Below, piece by piece: positions 1 through 12,099 of a stretch of 64,000 bases of DNA; the stretch's first letter is position 1, and the number at the start of each line of letters is the position of its first letter. The stretch covers positions 5,082,001 to 5,146,000 of the forward strand of contig OZ038471.1 of NCBI GenBank assembly GCA_964036295.1, read 5' to 3'. The notes under the pieces were generated by a model, which searched no databases, was not told where the DNA came from, and saw only the letters and a list, made by a program, of their open reading frames with translations. A program made the translations under genes and the position numbers. This DNA is from Plumapathes pennacea (lineage: Eukaryota > Cnidaria > Anthozoa > Antipatharia > Myriopathidae).

Positions 1-2548
1 TCCTCGTATTGCTTCGACTTCTGATTAAGTTTGCGAGGCAAACGGAAACCGACCACTTTGTCCGCAGATGGGGCTGTGATGTTCAGAGGAAACTGGAGAG
101 ATAGAGGGATAAATAAAAGTATCACGCAGTTCTCAGTCTTGGGAAGACCTAGAAATACTCATGACGTCAGACCAAGTTTAGCGTAAGAGTTAGCTTCACA
201 ACAGTTCGACTGGAAACTCTATGTAAGCTAAATCTAGTGACTACTACAGACAATGAAACAACAACTAACTTACGTGGGTTTGAAAGATCCATACAAAGTT
301 TTGGATGTGATCACAGGGTCGCTTCTAAAAATGGAAGTTTGAGAGTGATAAAGTTTATCATTTTAGTTTATCTATACATAACTTGCATGCATTTAATCGT
401 GAAGGCAATATTTCTTGCCTCTGAGAGTAGCTTGTGTCGATACATCCCTTCTGCGTACAAGGCAACAACGTTTATCTTCAACTTTGATAGCTCATTAATT
501 GCCTTTGACACAACGCTGTCCACTGACTCGTTTCCATATTGATGAAGTTGAATGGTATGCACAGTAGTTTTCTCCTTGTTAATGAATGTCTGGAAGTGAG
601 ATGCCTCGTAGCCATAACTCGCTGAGTAAACATAAAATATATAAATTAGCTTTGAATGAATAGAATCACTAATACACATAAACACATCATTACATTTGTT
701 AAATTGGTAAACGGAAAACCGCATGGTATAATACTTTTGTTATAGAAACTTGGAAACTAGATAATCTGTTTTTCCAGACAAAAAACCATTAAAAACAAGA
801 GTCGGTTCAGCTTGTCTTGTGTACCTACCTTCATATAAAACCGCAACTTTGGACCAATGAAAAGTCTCCAGTAGCTGTACCGTTGCACGAGCGTAGCTTG
901 AATAACTCGCAGACAGTGAAACACCCACGTGTTCACACTTGCTCCAGTAGTAATCGTGATTACTATGGAGACGGATCAGCGGTATCCCTGTGAACATGCT
1001 GAGCACGCATGCGGGGATGTTAGAATCATGCTGTGCTTCGATAAGCGCCACCACATCCTGTTGTAAAAGTGCTGATGCTGCGAAAAAACAAACAAACAAA
1101 CAAACAAACAACAAAAACAAAACAAAACAAACAAAAACAAACAAACAAAAAAAAACAAAAAACAGATGCTTGAATATTCGACAACTGGTTGGCCTGTAAA
1201 CGTTAAAGGATTTCCAATCCTGGTGGTACACTGACCCGGGCTCGTGTAAACAAGGCCGCCTAAATACTGATATGTGCCTATCATATGTGAATGATAGACT
1301 ACATTGTATAGAAGCCGACTTACTGTAGTTAAACAGATCCTTCTGCTGTGGAGCGTGACGACGTTTGAGGACAAATGCATTGTTTATCTGCTTCGAGGTG
1401 TTTTTATTGCTTTGTTCCAAGGCATAATTGAAAGATGCGACTTCAAGTTCACTGCTGGAGTTCTGCAGTACTGCAGAAGAAGAGAAAGAAGAAGAAAAAG
1501 TCGAAAGAGATTAAACAATTATAGTAGTGTTGCCAAAAGAATTGAAACTCGATTTTACCTGTCTAATAACAGCAACTAATCAGCTAAGGCCCTGTTTACA
1601 CGACTCCGGGTCGGTTGCTGGCCTGGGTCAGATCACCATTCCTGGTCAATCCGTCTTCAGTCAATCTTCTGTACGCGTTCATATGAAAAAAGCGTTCTTC
1701 ATGTAAACGCTCACGGAAGATTTACTGACGGTGACTTGACCCGGCCTACATCCACCACGGGGTCGTGTGTAAACATGGTCTTAGAGGTAAAACGGCCATT
1801 TTAGAGCAGATGTGTCAGTTTCGTTGCCGACTTCTACGCAGAACATGACTTTATCCGCCTCACAGATTCCCGAGTTCACCGTTTAAGACACAGCAAACCG
1901 TATTTTGGAGTAAGCATAGGAATAAAAGAAGTCAATGTTGCGCCACCATGAGTTTAAATTTCCCGCGTGGGGCCACGCAGACCAATTTATGCAGGATTCA
2001 ATATCCGCGCATTCAACCTTAAAATTACTTGTCGCCTTACTTTCCCTTGGGGATAAACTCGTTTCTAGCCAAAGCTGGAAATTAACCAATCATCTTTGCG
2101 ATATAAGATACATTGAAATGCTAAACTGTGTATCAACTAGGTGTTGATGAGGGTAATGGAACGCCGTAAATAGCTATTGTCTCTTTTACGGCGTTCCATT
2201 ACCCTCATCAACACCTATAGTTGATACACCAGTTTGTCTTCCGACACGCCGACGCAGTCAACCTAGTTCTCTTAAGAGCTGGTATTCCATTGAAATGCTA
2301 ATTGACTATCTAAAAAGTAAGGATTTGTCCTGAAAACAAAGGGCATTCTGAGCGATGTGACTGTTTAAGAAAGAAAAGCCGAAAACTCACTGTCGTTCAC
2401 TAACCATGAGGACAAATGCAAACTGCAGTAAACCGAATACGCATAACTCACCGAGATAAAGTTTCTTTGGCCGAGCTGCACATCGCTTCAAAACAGCAGC
2501 AGCTGTGAGAAACAGAATCAACTTCAAGTGAAACATCACGATGTCCAT
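1..2548 (-). CDS. Ionotropic glutamate receptor, copy A, 5' part (exons 1-6, runs off left edge)
   Basis: This is the N-terminal part of a ligand-gated cation channel subunit. Exons in transcript order are 2452-2548, 1324-1470, 829-1077, 419-621, 274-324 and 1-92 (cut by the window edge). Every boundary has an AG acceptor, and the donors are GT except at 413-418, where the best in-phase donor is GCAAGA. The start at 2548 begins MDIVMFHLKLILF, a signal peptide; an in-frame Met four codons later is an alternative. Exons 2-6 encode the bilobed periplasmic-binding-protein-like amino-terminal domain, including [12 protein letters not shown] and HTIQLH. Copy B at 13,673-23,175 has the same exon phases and is clearly paralogous. 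Copy A has one extra Tyr (NHDYYWSKC against NHDYWSKC). No stop codon or frameshift is seen, so it is probably a live gene, but the pore half lies outside the window. Confidence 0.85.
1081..1163. repeat. CAAA/CAAAA simple repeat
   Basis: Lies directly upstream, on the minus strand, of exon 3 of receptor copy A, giving a long TTTG-type tract before the acceptor at 1078-1079. Copy B lacks this expansion. Confidence 0.85.
1585..1783. mobile_element. MITE with TIR TAAGGCCCTGTTTACACGAC
   Basis: The left end is TAAGGCCCTGTTTACACGAC; the right end is the complement of TAAGACCATGTTTACACACG. It is about 199 bp, noncoding, in intron 1 of receptor copy A. Confidence 0.65.
2125..2234. repeat. Near-perfect hairpin, arms about 47 nt
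   Basis: The left arm (2125-2170) contains GGTGTTGATGAGGGTAATGG and ends ACGCCGTAAA. The right arm (2186-2234) is its complement except for two small indels. The loop is about 15 nt. It lies in intron 1 of receptor copy A. Confidence 0.85.
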
Positions 2549-4474
2549 TCCATCCAAAGGTTATTCCGCCCTGAAATTCAAAATTAATTATAGAATCTAA
2601 AACACTTTTAAACGCTTAAAACGTCCCGACCGGCTGCACCACTAAAACATATAACATGAGAAATTAGCATTGTAAGCTCTCTGAAAAGATTGTCAAACGC
2701 AAATTTGAGTCACCTTCATAAAACATATTTGCATGATAGCTTTTTTCCGTCGAAATAATAACACCAGTAAGCTTACAGTGTACGAAAACACAGACAATTA
2801 TTGACAGCTGCCACCTCTATGCCCGTAAAGAATAATGATGAATAGCAATAGCAAGAACAACATAATATTCAAATTCTCAAAGAAATCTTCTAAACATATG
2901 GAAATATTCAAGATGATACTGATCTGTCAATGGCTCAGTGCGGGTACAGAGTCTTCAAGGTGCGACTTCTTTCGGGATCAAAGTCCAGCGTTTGGAATAA
3001 AAATACTTGCACGAAATTTGTTTTAAACAACAAAAAAAAAAAAATAGAAATAATTATTTTTAAATTAACCTAAAGGTAAGCTGGTTATATTCTGGAGTCA
3101 ATTAGCCTGTCCGCTAATAAACAGTGTTAAATAATTAATATATCGAGTTGTTTGACGACTCACGGATCAACTCCAAGCATGGGAGACAACCCTATGCAAA
3201 CTCAGTTTCTCAGTTATCATGGCCACGAAGGTCGTCAAAAGAGCGAAGGTGACAAACAACGTCACGACAAATTGGCGTCCGCCTTTTTCATGAAAACACT
3301 ATGGGCAGCAGTATAAGGCTTAGGGCTTGGGCTTTGAGTTGGCGGAATTAACATTAAAAGTAGAAACCTGCGTTGCATCCGAGCTAAACACCGGTGTAGT
3401 CCGGACTAAACCGGGCGGATGCGACGCAGGCTACGTGAAAGGGGCCTTCGCATCCAATTTATTGTTTTCTTTGTTGACATCTGGAGAATATTTGTAAAAA
3501 TATTAAAAGCTGATTTTGGCTTTTGTCACGAAAAAACAAAATAAATACTTATAGCAGAGCAAGTCGGGTGGAAATGATTGCTAATTCATCTTTCGGCTTT
3601 CAGGAAGGATCAAGGATTATAACTAGCCTTATCGTTATAAGATAAATTGAGGTTGTATTTGACAATTCTAAGTTACCTTAAGTACACGTGTATAAATCCC
3701 ACCTTGAGTTGGGAATTTTGACGTTAGGAAAAAAAAAAATAAAAACAAGGGTCAATTGGTTTCCAAAACGTCATGGAAATGCAAAAGAAAATAAAGAAAC
3801 GAATCAAGCAACAAATAATGGTTCGATAGTTGTTTATGTACTAAGGTGGGAACCGCCACCTTTTATTGGTAGAGAAATAATTTAAATATTTTGTTGGCTG
3901 AGCAGGCTGAATCCTTGCGGTTTACCCTTTCTTAACAATATTAAGTTTTGAAAATGTAGTGTGATCGCATAAATCTTGGCCAGTAAAAATTAGTTTCGTG
4001 TCGTTCACTGATCAGTGAAACTTGTCCTCAATTACAAAAATAAATAAATTGTTTTTATGCAAATATATTGGCGCATCCCCGGCGTTTCAAGCTAACATTT
4101 CGAAAATAAAAAATAAAAAAAATAAAGAAGTACAGCACACATATCATAATAATACGATAGGAGAGGTATAACTACTACTGACATTTGTAGTGGACTGGAT
4201 TGATGTTTCTTAGATTTCTTTGAATTCTGCCTTATGATGAGTGGCTTGTATTGTACTTAATTGATCACAAAGAGGTGACGCCGAAAAAAACATCACACAG
4301 AAAACGCGTACTGCGTAAATTGTACTTTGCCGGTTCCGACGCTGTTAGAAGTTGCGGCTTTTCCCATGGCTACGAAATCCAGTAATACTATAGTTTGATT
4401 TGAGAAAGAAACGACCATCAAGAGCTTTAGAACTTCACGACAACAAAGACAAGAAAAATCGGTAATCGCAGCTT

Positions 4475-4660
4475 TTTAGGGTTCGGTCACTAAAGTGTGA
4501 CTTAAAGAAAATGATATCGACATTTAGAACTTCTCAGGTGCAAAATGGCGCTTTGTTGTCAAGGAATATGTCAATGAGTTGCTACCAAACTTTGAAGAAG
4601 CCGTCGTTTTGCCTTGGGTGCTAAGTTACTACAAACTATCCATTATAATACGAACGGGTC
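4475..4660. repeat. Dispersed repeat, copy 1
   Basis: Similar to the reverse complement of 12,711-12,884: both contain GAAGAAGCCGTCGT and a CGGTC-type end. Confidence 0.55.
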
Positions 4661-5299
4661 CTTTGGTCAGTTTCTTTTTGGCCATTATTCCTTTTTTCTT
4701 TTTTAAGTTGCAATTCTGATATTTTAGCCCTTTGGATTTTCGTCCGAGACCGAAGAACAGAACTATAGAAAGAAATATTACAACTTACCTTGCACTCAGC
4801 TGTTCCGTAGTCCAAATTATACTGAAATGTGTAAAATTATATTCATCAGCCCCTAGTAGGGTGACACTCGCGTAATTAAATGACCATCTAATTACGCTTA
4901 TTCCACGGCCCACGTACACACGTACACTCGTTTCTCACCAGTCTCTCACCAGAGATTCATGATACAGCATGGAGGATTTGCCACTATCAAAATAGTTTGC
5001 TCAGATGAAAGCTGATTGGCCTATCAATTCTCACTATATCACTCATATTTTTCTTCTTGAATGGTTGGGAGAATTTGTATTGTAAACTCAATCTGCCTTT
5101 CCGCCCCGCAGGGTCTTCTGGGAAGACATGTGAATGAAAAAGAATCAGCCAGCTGGCAGCGCACTGTCAACAAGAAATACGGGAAATTTGCAAATTTCAA
5201 TTTGTTGAACGAGAAGTTGAAAAGTACAATGGAAAACCTGGATAACAAACGCGACGGGTGGCACGGAGTAGAAGCAAACTTAACTTTAAATCATCTGTT

Positions 5300-5487
5300 G
5301 TAACGCTTGCACTCCCAAACTCAAAATGCAGGTTGCTACAAATGTATGAGTGATGTTGGGAGATAGTTGAATCGGCAGCTTTCAAGCAAGGTATCAAAGG
5401 CAAGTTATCCATACAGTGTGAAATAGTTCTGGTGAGAACCTGAAGAAGGAAATTGAAGTTGATTACTCTTGGGACAGAGGGTTTTAA
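5300..5487. mobile_element. CCCTTTCACTCCC MITE family, degenerate copy
   Basis: Recognised by ACTCCCAAACTCAAAATGCA, ATGTATGAGTGATG and TTGAAGTTGATTACTCTTGG in family order. The outer ends are eroded. Confidence 0.6.
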
Positions 5488-5984
5488 ATCTCTTGAAAAT
5501 AAGCGATGGATATAGCTCCAAATCGGTAAGAATTGAACGGTTTAATTGGGTGTTATTTATAGTCTATTTTATTTTGCGATTCAATATTACAAGACACAAG
5601 CTTTTGTTGCAACGCTCACATACAACATACAAAGAATATCTTAAGAGCATTCCATACTCCCCCCCCCCCCCCCTCATCCCAGTGGTAGTTAATGCTTTAG
5701 CAGTTAGTGTTCAATGCTTGCCTTCAAGGCGAACGTTAAGTACGTTTATTAATCGGCCGCGTTCAAAGATAAATGCCCAGTGTAAACATACAGCTTTATT
5801 CATGCGAAAACTTGGGAAACATGCCTGGTCTCTGAGTCGAGGTATGCTACCCAAACACTGAGTACTGGTTACGAATATAGTGGCACTGGTTTCGAATTTT
5901 GCGATTTTTTTTTTTTTTTTTTTTTGCGAATTTTGAGAATACCGTCAACGAAAAATCTGTTGCTCTTATCTGAGAAATCTGGCT

Positions 5985-5988
5985 TTAA
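5985..5988. repeat. Target-site duplication TTAA, left
   Basis: Immediately outside the left TIR; matches TTAA at 11758-11761. Confidence 0.75.
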
Positions 5989-7023
5989 GAGCCGTTGTCT
6001 GAGAAAACCGGGCAGGGTCAAAAGATGGGGGTCGGCCGAATTTCATAAAATTACCAGCACTTGATGTCTATCTAGTATGATTATGAACGGTGGCATTTGA
6101 ACGAATTTTGGGTCTTTTGTTTCGGAGATTGACCACCCCCCTTGGTTTTGGGACCGCGGGAGCCAAAATGGCGTCCGAAAATAGACCAACTTCGAGACAA
6201 AAAAATACCAACTTCCCGACGGATTTTACCAGCGAGTTTTTCCACACTCTTTCCATGAGTACATTTGCCCTAGATTACAGTTTCAAATTCAGATTTTATC
6301 AGTGCTTCCTTTTTGGCGAGCGGCTTGAAACAGTAGAGGTTAAACAAAAATCCAGACATGTCAGATTTTTAACGTTTTTAAACGCTCTTTTCTCAAAAGT
6401 GCGGTTGTTTATTTTTCATTTAAGACCTGATTTTGGTAGTCCATTGCCATCTAAACCAAATTAAAAAAAGAATTGATTGGGGGAAAAAGCCGTTCCCGCT
6501 TGACTCACATTTGAAGTTGCTCCAAATTGCGGTTAGAGACGTTTTCCCGCCAAATTAATTCTACATTATACTGTACCACAATAGCAATCGGTTCCCCATA
6601 AAACTACTCCAAAAGACATTTTATTACACAAATACAGTATTCGCAACTATATTTGGCAAATCAACGGCTATTAATGTCATCTTCGGTCTAAATACTCAAA
6701 ATAGTTTTCCGCCAAATTTCTCTTATGCTACAATATGCCACAAAAGCCGCTCCGTTCTCCATAAAAACTACTCCAGAAGACACTTCGTTGAATAAATGCA
6801 GTAATCACATTCCATTTTGACAAATCAGGGGCTTTGTGGGTCTCTTTGTTACAATTACTCAAACTATCTTGGAAATTGATCACCACATGGTGTCACGCTC
6901 ACGCCTACGTTTCGTATCACGCTTACGATCACCATATTTACGATTGTTTAACTGGGCTTCTTCTACTTTTCGTGTGTGTGTATGTGTATGTGTATGCGTA
7001 TAGTGTGTGTGAAACGTGCTTTT
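5989..7023 (+). repeat. Left terminal inverted repeat of the TTAA transposon
   Basis: Pairs with 10758-11757. It holds a TG-rich microsatellite near its inner end and subterminal repeats of the type TCACGCTCACG / TCACGCTTACG (about 6,890-6,930), which could be transposase binding sites. A 124-codon open frame (6090-6464) has a counterpart in the other arm. Confidence 0.85.
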
Positions 7024-10000
7024 CAATAAGTATAAAGATACAGTTGCGGTGACATCCCACTTAGCTGCTCTTGGTATAAGCAGCAAGCGAGGATGGCATA
7101 TTCGCAGTACAGTGGTTAGCGAGAAAGACCTCATACTGAACAGAGCTGGACATTTTTGCCTCACGGATGAGAGAGTGACTGTTATGACCATCTGTCCTAA
7201 ACACAGACGGGATTTAACAGTGAACTGGCCAGGACGAAAACGACGAACGTGTGGCTATCCTACACATAAAGGCCAGCGTAAACAAATGCGCATTCCCAGG
7301 CGGATCAATTTCGGAACGTCCCAAGAAATCTTCAATCGCCATGGTGCTACGGTTCCTGGAGGAACGGGTAAGTTGTCGCCTTTTTCCCACGCAGCTGAAT
7401 ATTTTTAGTGCATGTACTAGGCTAGATAACTTCTCTTAACTGATCGCCAGTCATCATGCAAGAATTGGTCCAACAACCTGTTTCATATCTTATCGGAAAG
7501 TTCCAGACGAGCACAATAGCGTAAAACGTCATCAACAATGTCCACATTTAACAGTATCCCTGCATATTCCGTTGCGCCTTTTGGGATGAAAGGCATGTTG
7601 TTAGGGGGGGGGGGGGGGGGCAGTTTTCTGTGATTGAATAGTGGATTTAAATCCCGGTGTTTTATGCCCGCTTTATATTATCTGATTCGTAGCGATATGC
7701 GAGGAATGCCGCAAAAACCACACCCAGACGCGTGATTTTACTCCAAGTGGTGAAGAAGAGACATCCCATGATGAGGTATTCAACACTAACTTGTCCGATA
7801 AATGCTCTTTTCAATAAAATAACTCTTTAGTAATTTATACAACTGCGCAATGTGTTGCAATTCACAGGCCAGTGCCGACGATATGACTCCCCAAGCTGCG
7901 GCAGAACTAGTCGTTGAAGAACAGACTCACCGACTCAAACGACGAGACTGGGCACCACAACATCCTCGCAGTCATCACAGGCGAGCATCCCTGAACAATG
8001 GATTAGTATCTGGTCTGATAAGAAGGAGGAGCAACAGGAGAAACGGTAAACGCTCAACAGTGCTATCACCAATCTGACCGGGGGTCGCACAAGTCCTATA
8101 CAGTCAACGCTAAACACGTCCTGGCATGATATCTCATCGACCCAGCAAAAATATTACCAACAGAAGCCCAAGGAAACTATCACCGCGGCGCTGTCCGTAA
8201 TTAGTCCCGGTCAAGAACAGGAGCTCTGGGCTAATGTTCGCAAGGAGGTGAGACTAGAATCAGCTGGTGAAAGTGCGTCCAGACGCAAAAGCTTTGATCC
8301 CTCCTCTGGCGTCATTGAATCTCTCGTCAAGGCATACAACCAAGCTGAATCGTGGCAAACAAAGCAACAAATTCTCTCGGTCTTCGCCAATGATTTCAGC
8401 CGGGTAGAACTAATAAATTTAATTCCAACACTATCCAAATGGCAAATAGATCAAGCACGACAGCACGCTACTGAGGCAGGTAAAGGACAGGCCGTCCAAC
8501 CAGACCCTATATTCCGTACGAGAATTTCAAGAACACAAGTGGAACATTTCATCGACTACATTTCTCGGCCAGAAATGATGCAAGATGTCGCATTTGGCAC
8601 AAAAGTACTAAAGCTTGACTCGGGCGATAGCATCATTATTCCAGCTGTGGTGAGAACGATGATCCCGTCTAGAATAATCGAGCAGTACCAGAGCTACTAT
8701 GAGCAGCAGAATTTCGAGCCAGCAGCACAGCAATCTTTGTTTAGAATGATCGAGGTTTGTGCTGCTTCAGTTCAGAAGTCCTTGCAAGGCCTCGACAATA
8801 CCACAGCAGAAGGAACTGAGGCCATCGACAGCCTGACAGACATAGTATATAAGCACCCTCAGCAGCCATGGATCGGAGGAAGGGTGGGTGAAATATGTGC
8901 AGCAGAGACTTAAAGAGGCCACGAGATACCTCAAGACAGAGTTCAAGAGCCATGTCAGCAGAGAAGAAAGCTGCGCAGACCATTGCGTCACCTACGCGAT
9001 GAGTGATCCCGGCAGCCAACAGTTCGGAAGTTGATGCCAGCATGCACATGATGTCCAGTGTAGTACCTGCTTGTCACTAGAGAAAATCTTGGTCGAAACT
9101 GTTAATAAGATCAATCACATCTCTATGTCGGAGGATGAAAGGTCAGGGATGAAGCACGAGTGCATGCAAAACATCGAGTTGATCAAGGCATGGAAAGCAC
9201 ACCTATTGCGCAGAGTGAACCAAGAGGAGGCAAAGCAAGACGCATTGGCGACCACTGACCTGGAGACCTGTCTAATAGTGATGGACTGGGCGATGAAGTA
9301 CTTGCCCCAGCGCTACCGAGAGCGCATGAGTGATTTTTTTGGGAAGAGAGGAAGAAGCTGGCACGTTAGCGCGGTCATCACCAAGAGCCAAGGGAAGCTT
9401 AACGTGGAATGCTTTGTACATCTGCTTGACACATGTACACAGAACAGCTTCGCAGTGGCTTCTGTGGTGTGTAGATTCCGGGGATCAGCTTTATCAACAA
9501 TTTTGCCTTCGAGCAGAATGGCGTCCGTGCTTGGCGTGGATACGACACTGGCCCTGGGAAACTGCTGCAGTACAGCGAATTACAGGTTCAGCCACAAGGA
9601 GATACCGGCCTGCAAGTTCTTCATGACTTTGGTCTTCGAACCCGTGACCTGGGATCAATCAGCGATGCACGTCGGGCTACCAGAGCGGAAATTTTCTCCT
9701 GCGTCGAAAACAGTTGTGTGCTGACCTTCAAAACGATGGCGGAGGCGGAAGCACACATGGACACGGGAAAGCACGTGCAGCCATCAGAATGCGAGTCAGT
9801 TTATGACACTGCGAGGAGAAGATGGGCAGAGAGAATGAACGAAATGAACGTGGTCAGCGGTCCAGCACTATGGACTGCAGTGGATGAAAGCCCTTCAACG
9901 TCGGACGACTGCAGCATACCTGAAGGATGGGCCCTCAAAACAACTAAAGAGCCCCGAGGATGGTGGAAAAGGTCAAGGCTCATCTTACCGAGAAGTTCCA

Positions 10001-10460
10001 CACCGGAGCTGCAAGAGGACAAAAATCAGATCCAGCCCAAGTAGCGAAGGAGATGAAGTTTGCCAGAGACGCCAGTGGCACCCTGCTCTTTCAGCCAGAG
10101 GAGTGGCGGACTGCCCAGCAAATCAGCAGCTTCTTCTTCCGTTTGTCTGCACTTCAACGATACAGAACACCGGAAAGTGCCGATGAAGAGGACCTGGTAG
10201 CAATGGAAACGGAGCACCACCTCCAAGAGCTACATCGAGCAGTATTTGACGATATTGAAAGCCCCAACCACTCGATCAAAGTAAACAGCATCAACATATG
10301 TGACCTGCTGGGATCTGGTAAGCTGAGCACATTGAAGCTTGTCCAGTTGCAAGATATCTTCTCGGAGTTAAATCTCCAGACGCCTGATCCACGTTCTAGA
10401 AAGCGTACTTTCATCGATCCATTGGAGGCCTTTGCGAACACTTGTTCTTGTCGTGAATAA
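7016..10460 (+). pseudogene. Decayed transposase-like gene with several zinc-binding modules
   Basis: It lies inside the TTAA transposon. Exon 1 (about 7016-7367, donor GTAAGT) encodes a Cys/His-rich segment with ICPKHRRDLTVNWPGRK. Exon 2 (7693-7775) encodes ICEECRKNH. Exon 3 opens at 7868. Further in are a helical segment (8,101-8,880), a second Cys/His cluster (CADHC, then CQHAHDVQCSTC after the stop), an acidic-aromatic segment VMDWAMKYLPQRY that could hold the first catalytic Asp, and a C2H2 finger (9700-9774, C-x4-C-x12-H-x5-H). The end is a Cys tail, SCSCRE, whose TAA overlaps AATAAA at 10457-10462. Visible lesions: frame change near 7,920, TAA 8047-8049, frame change near 8,880, TGA 9032-9034, an apparent internal deletion and frame change near 9,450-9,485, and a frame change near 9,955. 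I associate this type of protein with cnidarian genomes but cannot name the family. It is non-functional as written. Confidence 0.75.
9700..9774 (+). other. C2H2 zinc-finger motif in the transposase-like pseudogene
   Basis: In frame 1 the codons give C-x4-C-x12-H-x5-H (CVENSC, then TFKT, then HMDTGKH). It lies in a frame still open from 9481 to 10044, so this domain is intact although the whole gene is not. Probably DNA binding, by family analogy. Confidence 0.75.
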
Positions 10461-10757
10461 AAAGTATCGTATAGACAAGTGAATTTTAATTTTTAGTTTA
10501 GCTTACACACGCAGGTAAAAATTTAACATTTTTATATAGGTATCCGTCGTTTGTCAAGTGGAATTGCTTTGTTTCCACAACGGCGGCTGATTTCATGCAT
10601 AAGGATACAAAATACTTTAATCATAGTACAATTGTTCCCACTGATATCGTTGACTGCCGTTCGTGAGGGCTATAAACGAGGAATGTATTATGCAATTTGA
10701 TTTTGAAATGTCGGGCGTCGAATCTTTGTCACCGCATGCAACGATACTTTATTTACC

Positions 10758-11757
10758 AAAAGCACGTTTCACACACACGAGAAGCCCAGTTAAACAAGCG
10801 TAAATATGGTGGTCGTAAGCGTGACACGAAACGTAGGCGTGAGCGTGACACCATACGCGGATCAATATCCAAGATATTTTGAGTATTTACATCAAATAAA
10901 AAGACCCACAAAGCCCTTGATTTGCCAAAATGGAATGTGATTACTGCATTTATTCAATGAAGTGTCTTCTGGAGTGGTTTTTATGGAGAACGGAGCGGCT
11001 TTTGCGGCATATTGTAGCATAAGAGAAATTTAGCGGGAAAACTATTTTGAGTATTTAGACCGAAGAATGACATAACAGCCGTTGATTTGCCAAATATAGT
11101 TGCGAATACTGTATTTGTGCAATAAAATGTCTCTTGGAGTAGTTTTAAGGGGAACCGACTGCTTTTGTGGTACAGTATAATGTAGAATTAATTTGGCGGG
11201 AAAACTTCTCTAACCGCATTTTGGAGCAACTTCAAATGTGAGTCAAGCGGGAACGGCTTTTTCCCCCAATCAATTCTTTTTTTAATTTGGTTTAGATGGC
11301 AATGGACTACCAAAATCAGGTCTTAAATGAAAAATAAACAACCGCACTTTTGAGAAAAGAGCGTTCAAAAACGTTAAAAATCTGACATGTCTAGATTTTT
11401 GTTTGACCTCTACTGTTTCAAGCCGCTCGTCAAAAAGGAAGCACTGATAAAATTTGAATTCGAATCTGTAATCTAGGGGAAATATACCCATGGAAACAGT
11501 GTGAAAAAGCTCGCTGTTAAAATCCGTCGGGATGTTGGTATTTTTTTGTCTCGAAGTTGGTCTATTTTCGGACGCCATTTTGGCTCCCGCGGTCCCAAAA
11601 CCAAGGGGGGTGGTCAATCTCCGAAACAAAAGACCCAAAATTCGTTCAAATGCCACCGTTCATAATCATACTAGATAGACATCAAGTGCTGGTAATTTTA
11701 TGAAATTCGGCCGACCCCCATCTTTTGACCCTGCCCGGTTTTCTCAGACAACGGCTC
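10758..11757 (-). repeat. Right terminal inverted repeat of the TTAA transposon
   Basis: Reverse-complement partner of 5989-7023. It lacks most of the TG microsatellite, which explains the length difference of about 35 bp. The matching 124-codon frame is 11282-11656 on the minus strand. Confidence 0.85.
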
Positions 11758-11761
11758 TTAA
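11758..11761. repeat. Target-site duplication TTAA, right
   Basis: Immediately outside the right TIR; matches TTAA at 5985-5988. Confidence 0.75.
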
Positions 11762-12099
11762 GTCTGAAGGCGGCCTTTCTTGTGTGTACTTTATCACTAC
11801 TGGAGTATACATAATCAATTATATATGTGATCCTGAAGCGTTTTTAAAATGCAATCAGGCAGAGGTAGGTCATTCTGCTTTATAGCATGATAAATTGCGC
11901 TATAATTCAGCGTGGACTTGGAAGTTATACGGACTACATAACAACAGTTGTACTGCATCCTCCTTTTATTATTACATTTAGTTACAGTTAATATATCACA
12001 CGCACTCGTGTAGCAAAAGCAAAACGCTTCCGAAGTGAGTCTATTATCATAATATTTACAAATACTTTATCTTTAAAGTACATTATATTTTACAAGATT

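Larger units (their letters stand above)
2549..5984. other. Intergenic, no gene seen
   Basis: AT-rich DNA upstream of receptor copy A. It holds a hairpin (3,368-3,431, arms CCTGCGTTGCATCCG / CGGATGCGACGCAGG), a dispersed repeat (4,475-4,660), a degenerate copy of the CCCTTTCACTCCC element (5,300-5,487), a C run (about 5,659-5,673) and a T run (about 5,907-5,926). Open frames here are short and unsupported. The copy A promoter should lie at its left end, but I see no clear element. Confidence 0.6.
5989..11757 (+). mobile_element. 5.77-kb DNA transposon with about 1-kb TIRs and TTAA target duplication
   Basis: The two ends are long inverted repeats. The left arm 5989-7023 begins GAGCCGTTGTCTGAG; the right arm 10758-11757 ends with its complement, CTCAGACAACGGCTC. 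TTAA flanks both ends exactly (5985-5988 and 11758-11761), the target-site duplication of TTAA-specific transposons such as the Kolobok and piggyBac superfamilies. The arms are near-identical by eye with scattered substitutions; the left arm carries a TG-rich expansion at about 6,975-7,012. The interior holds a broken multi-exon gene with zinc-binding motifs. Superfamily is not assigned, because the encoded protein does not look like a classical piggyBac transposase to me. The preserved TSD and arms indicate fairly recent insertion, but the gene is already damaged. Confidence 0.85.

Noticed and set aside
740-1420. 226-codon minus-strand frame covering receptor exons 2-3 of copy A
   Set aside because: It reads through the CAAA-repeat intron. 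Splice sites at 1324 and 1077-1079 and the match with copy B show two exons.
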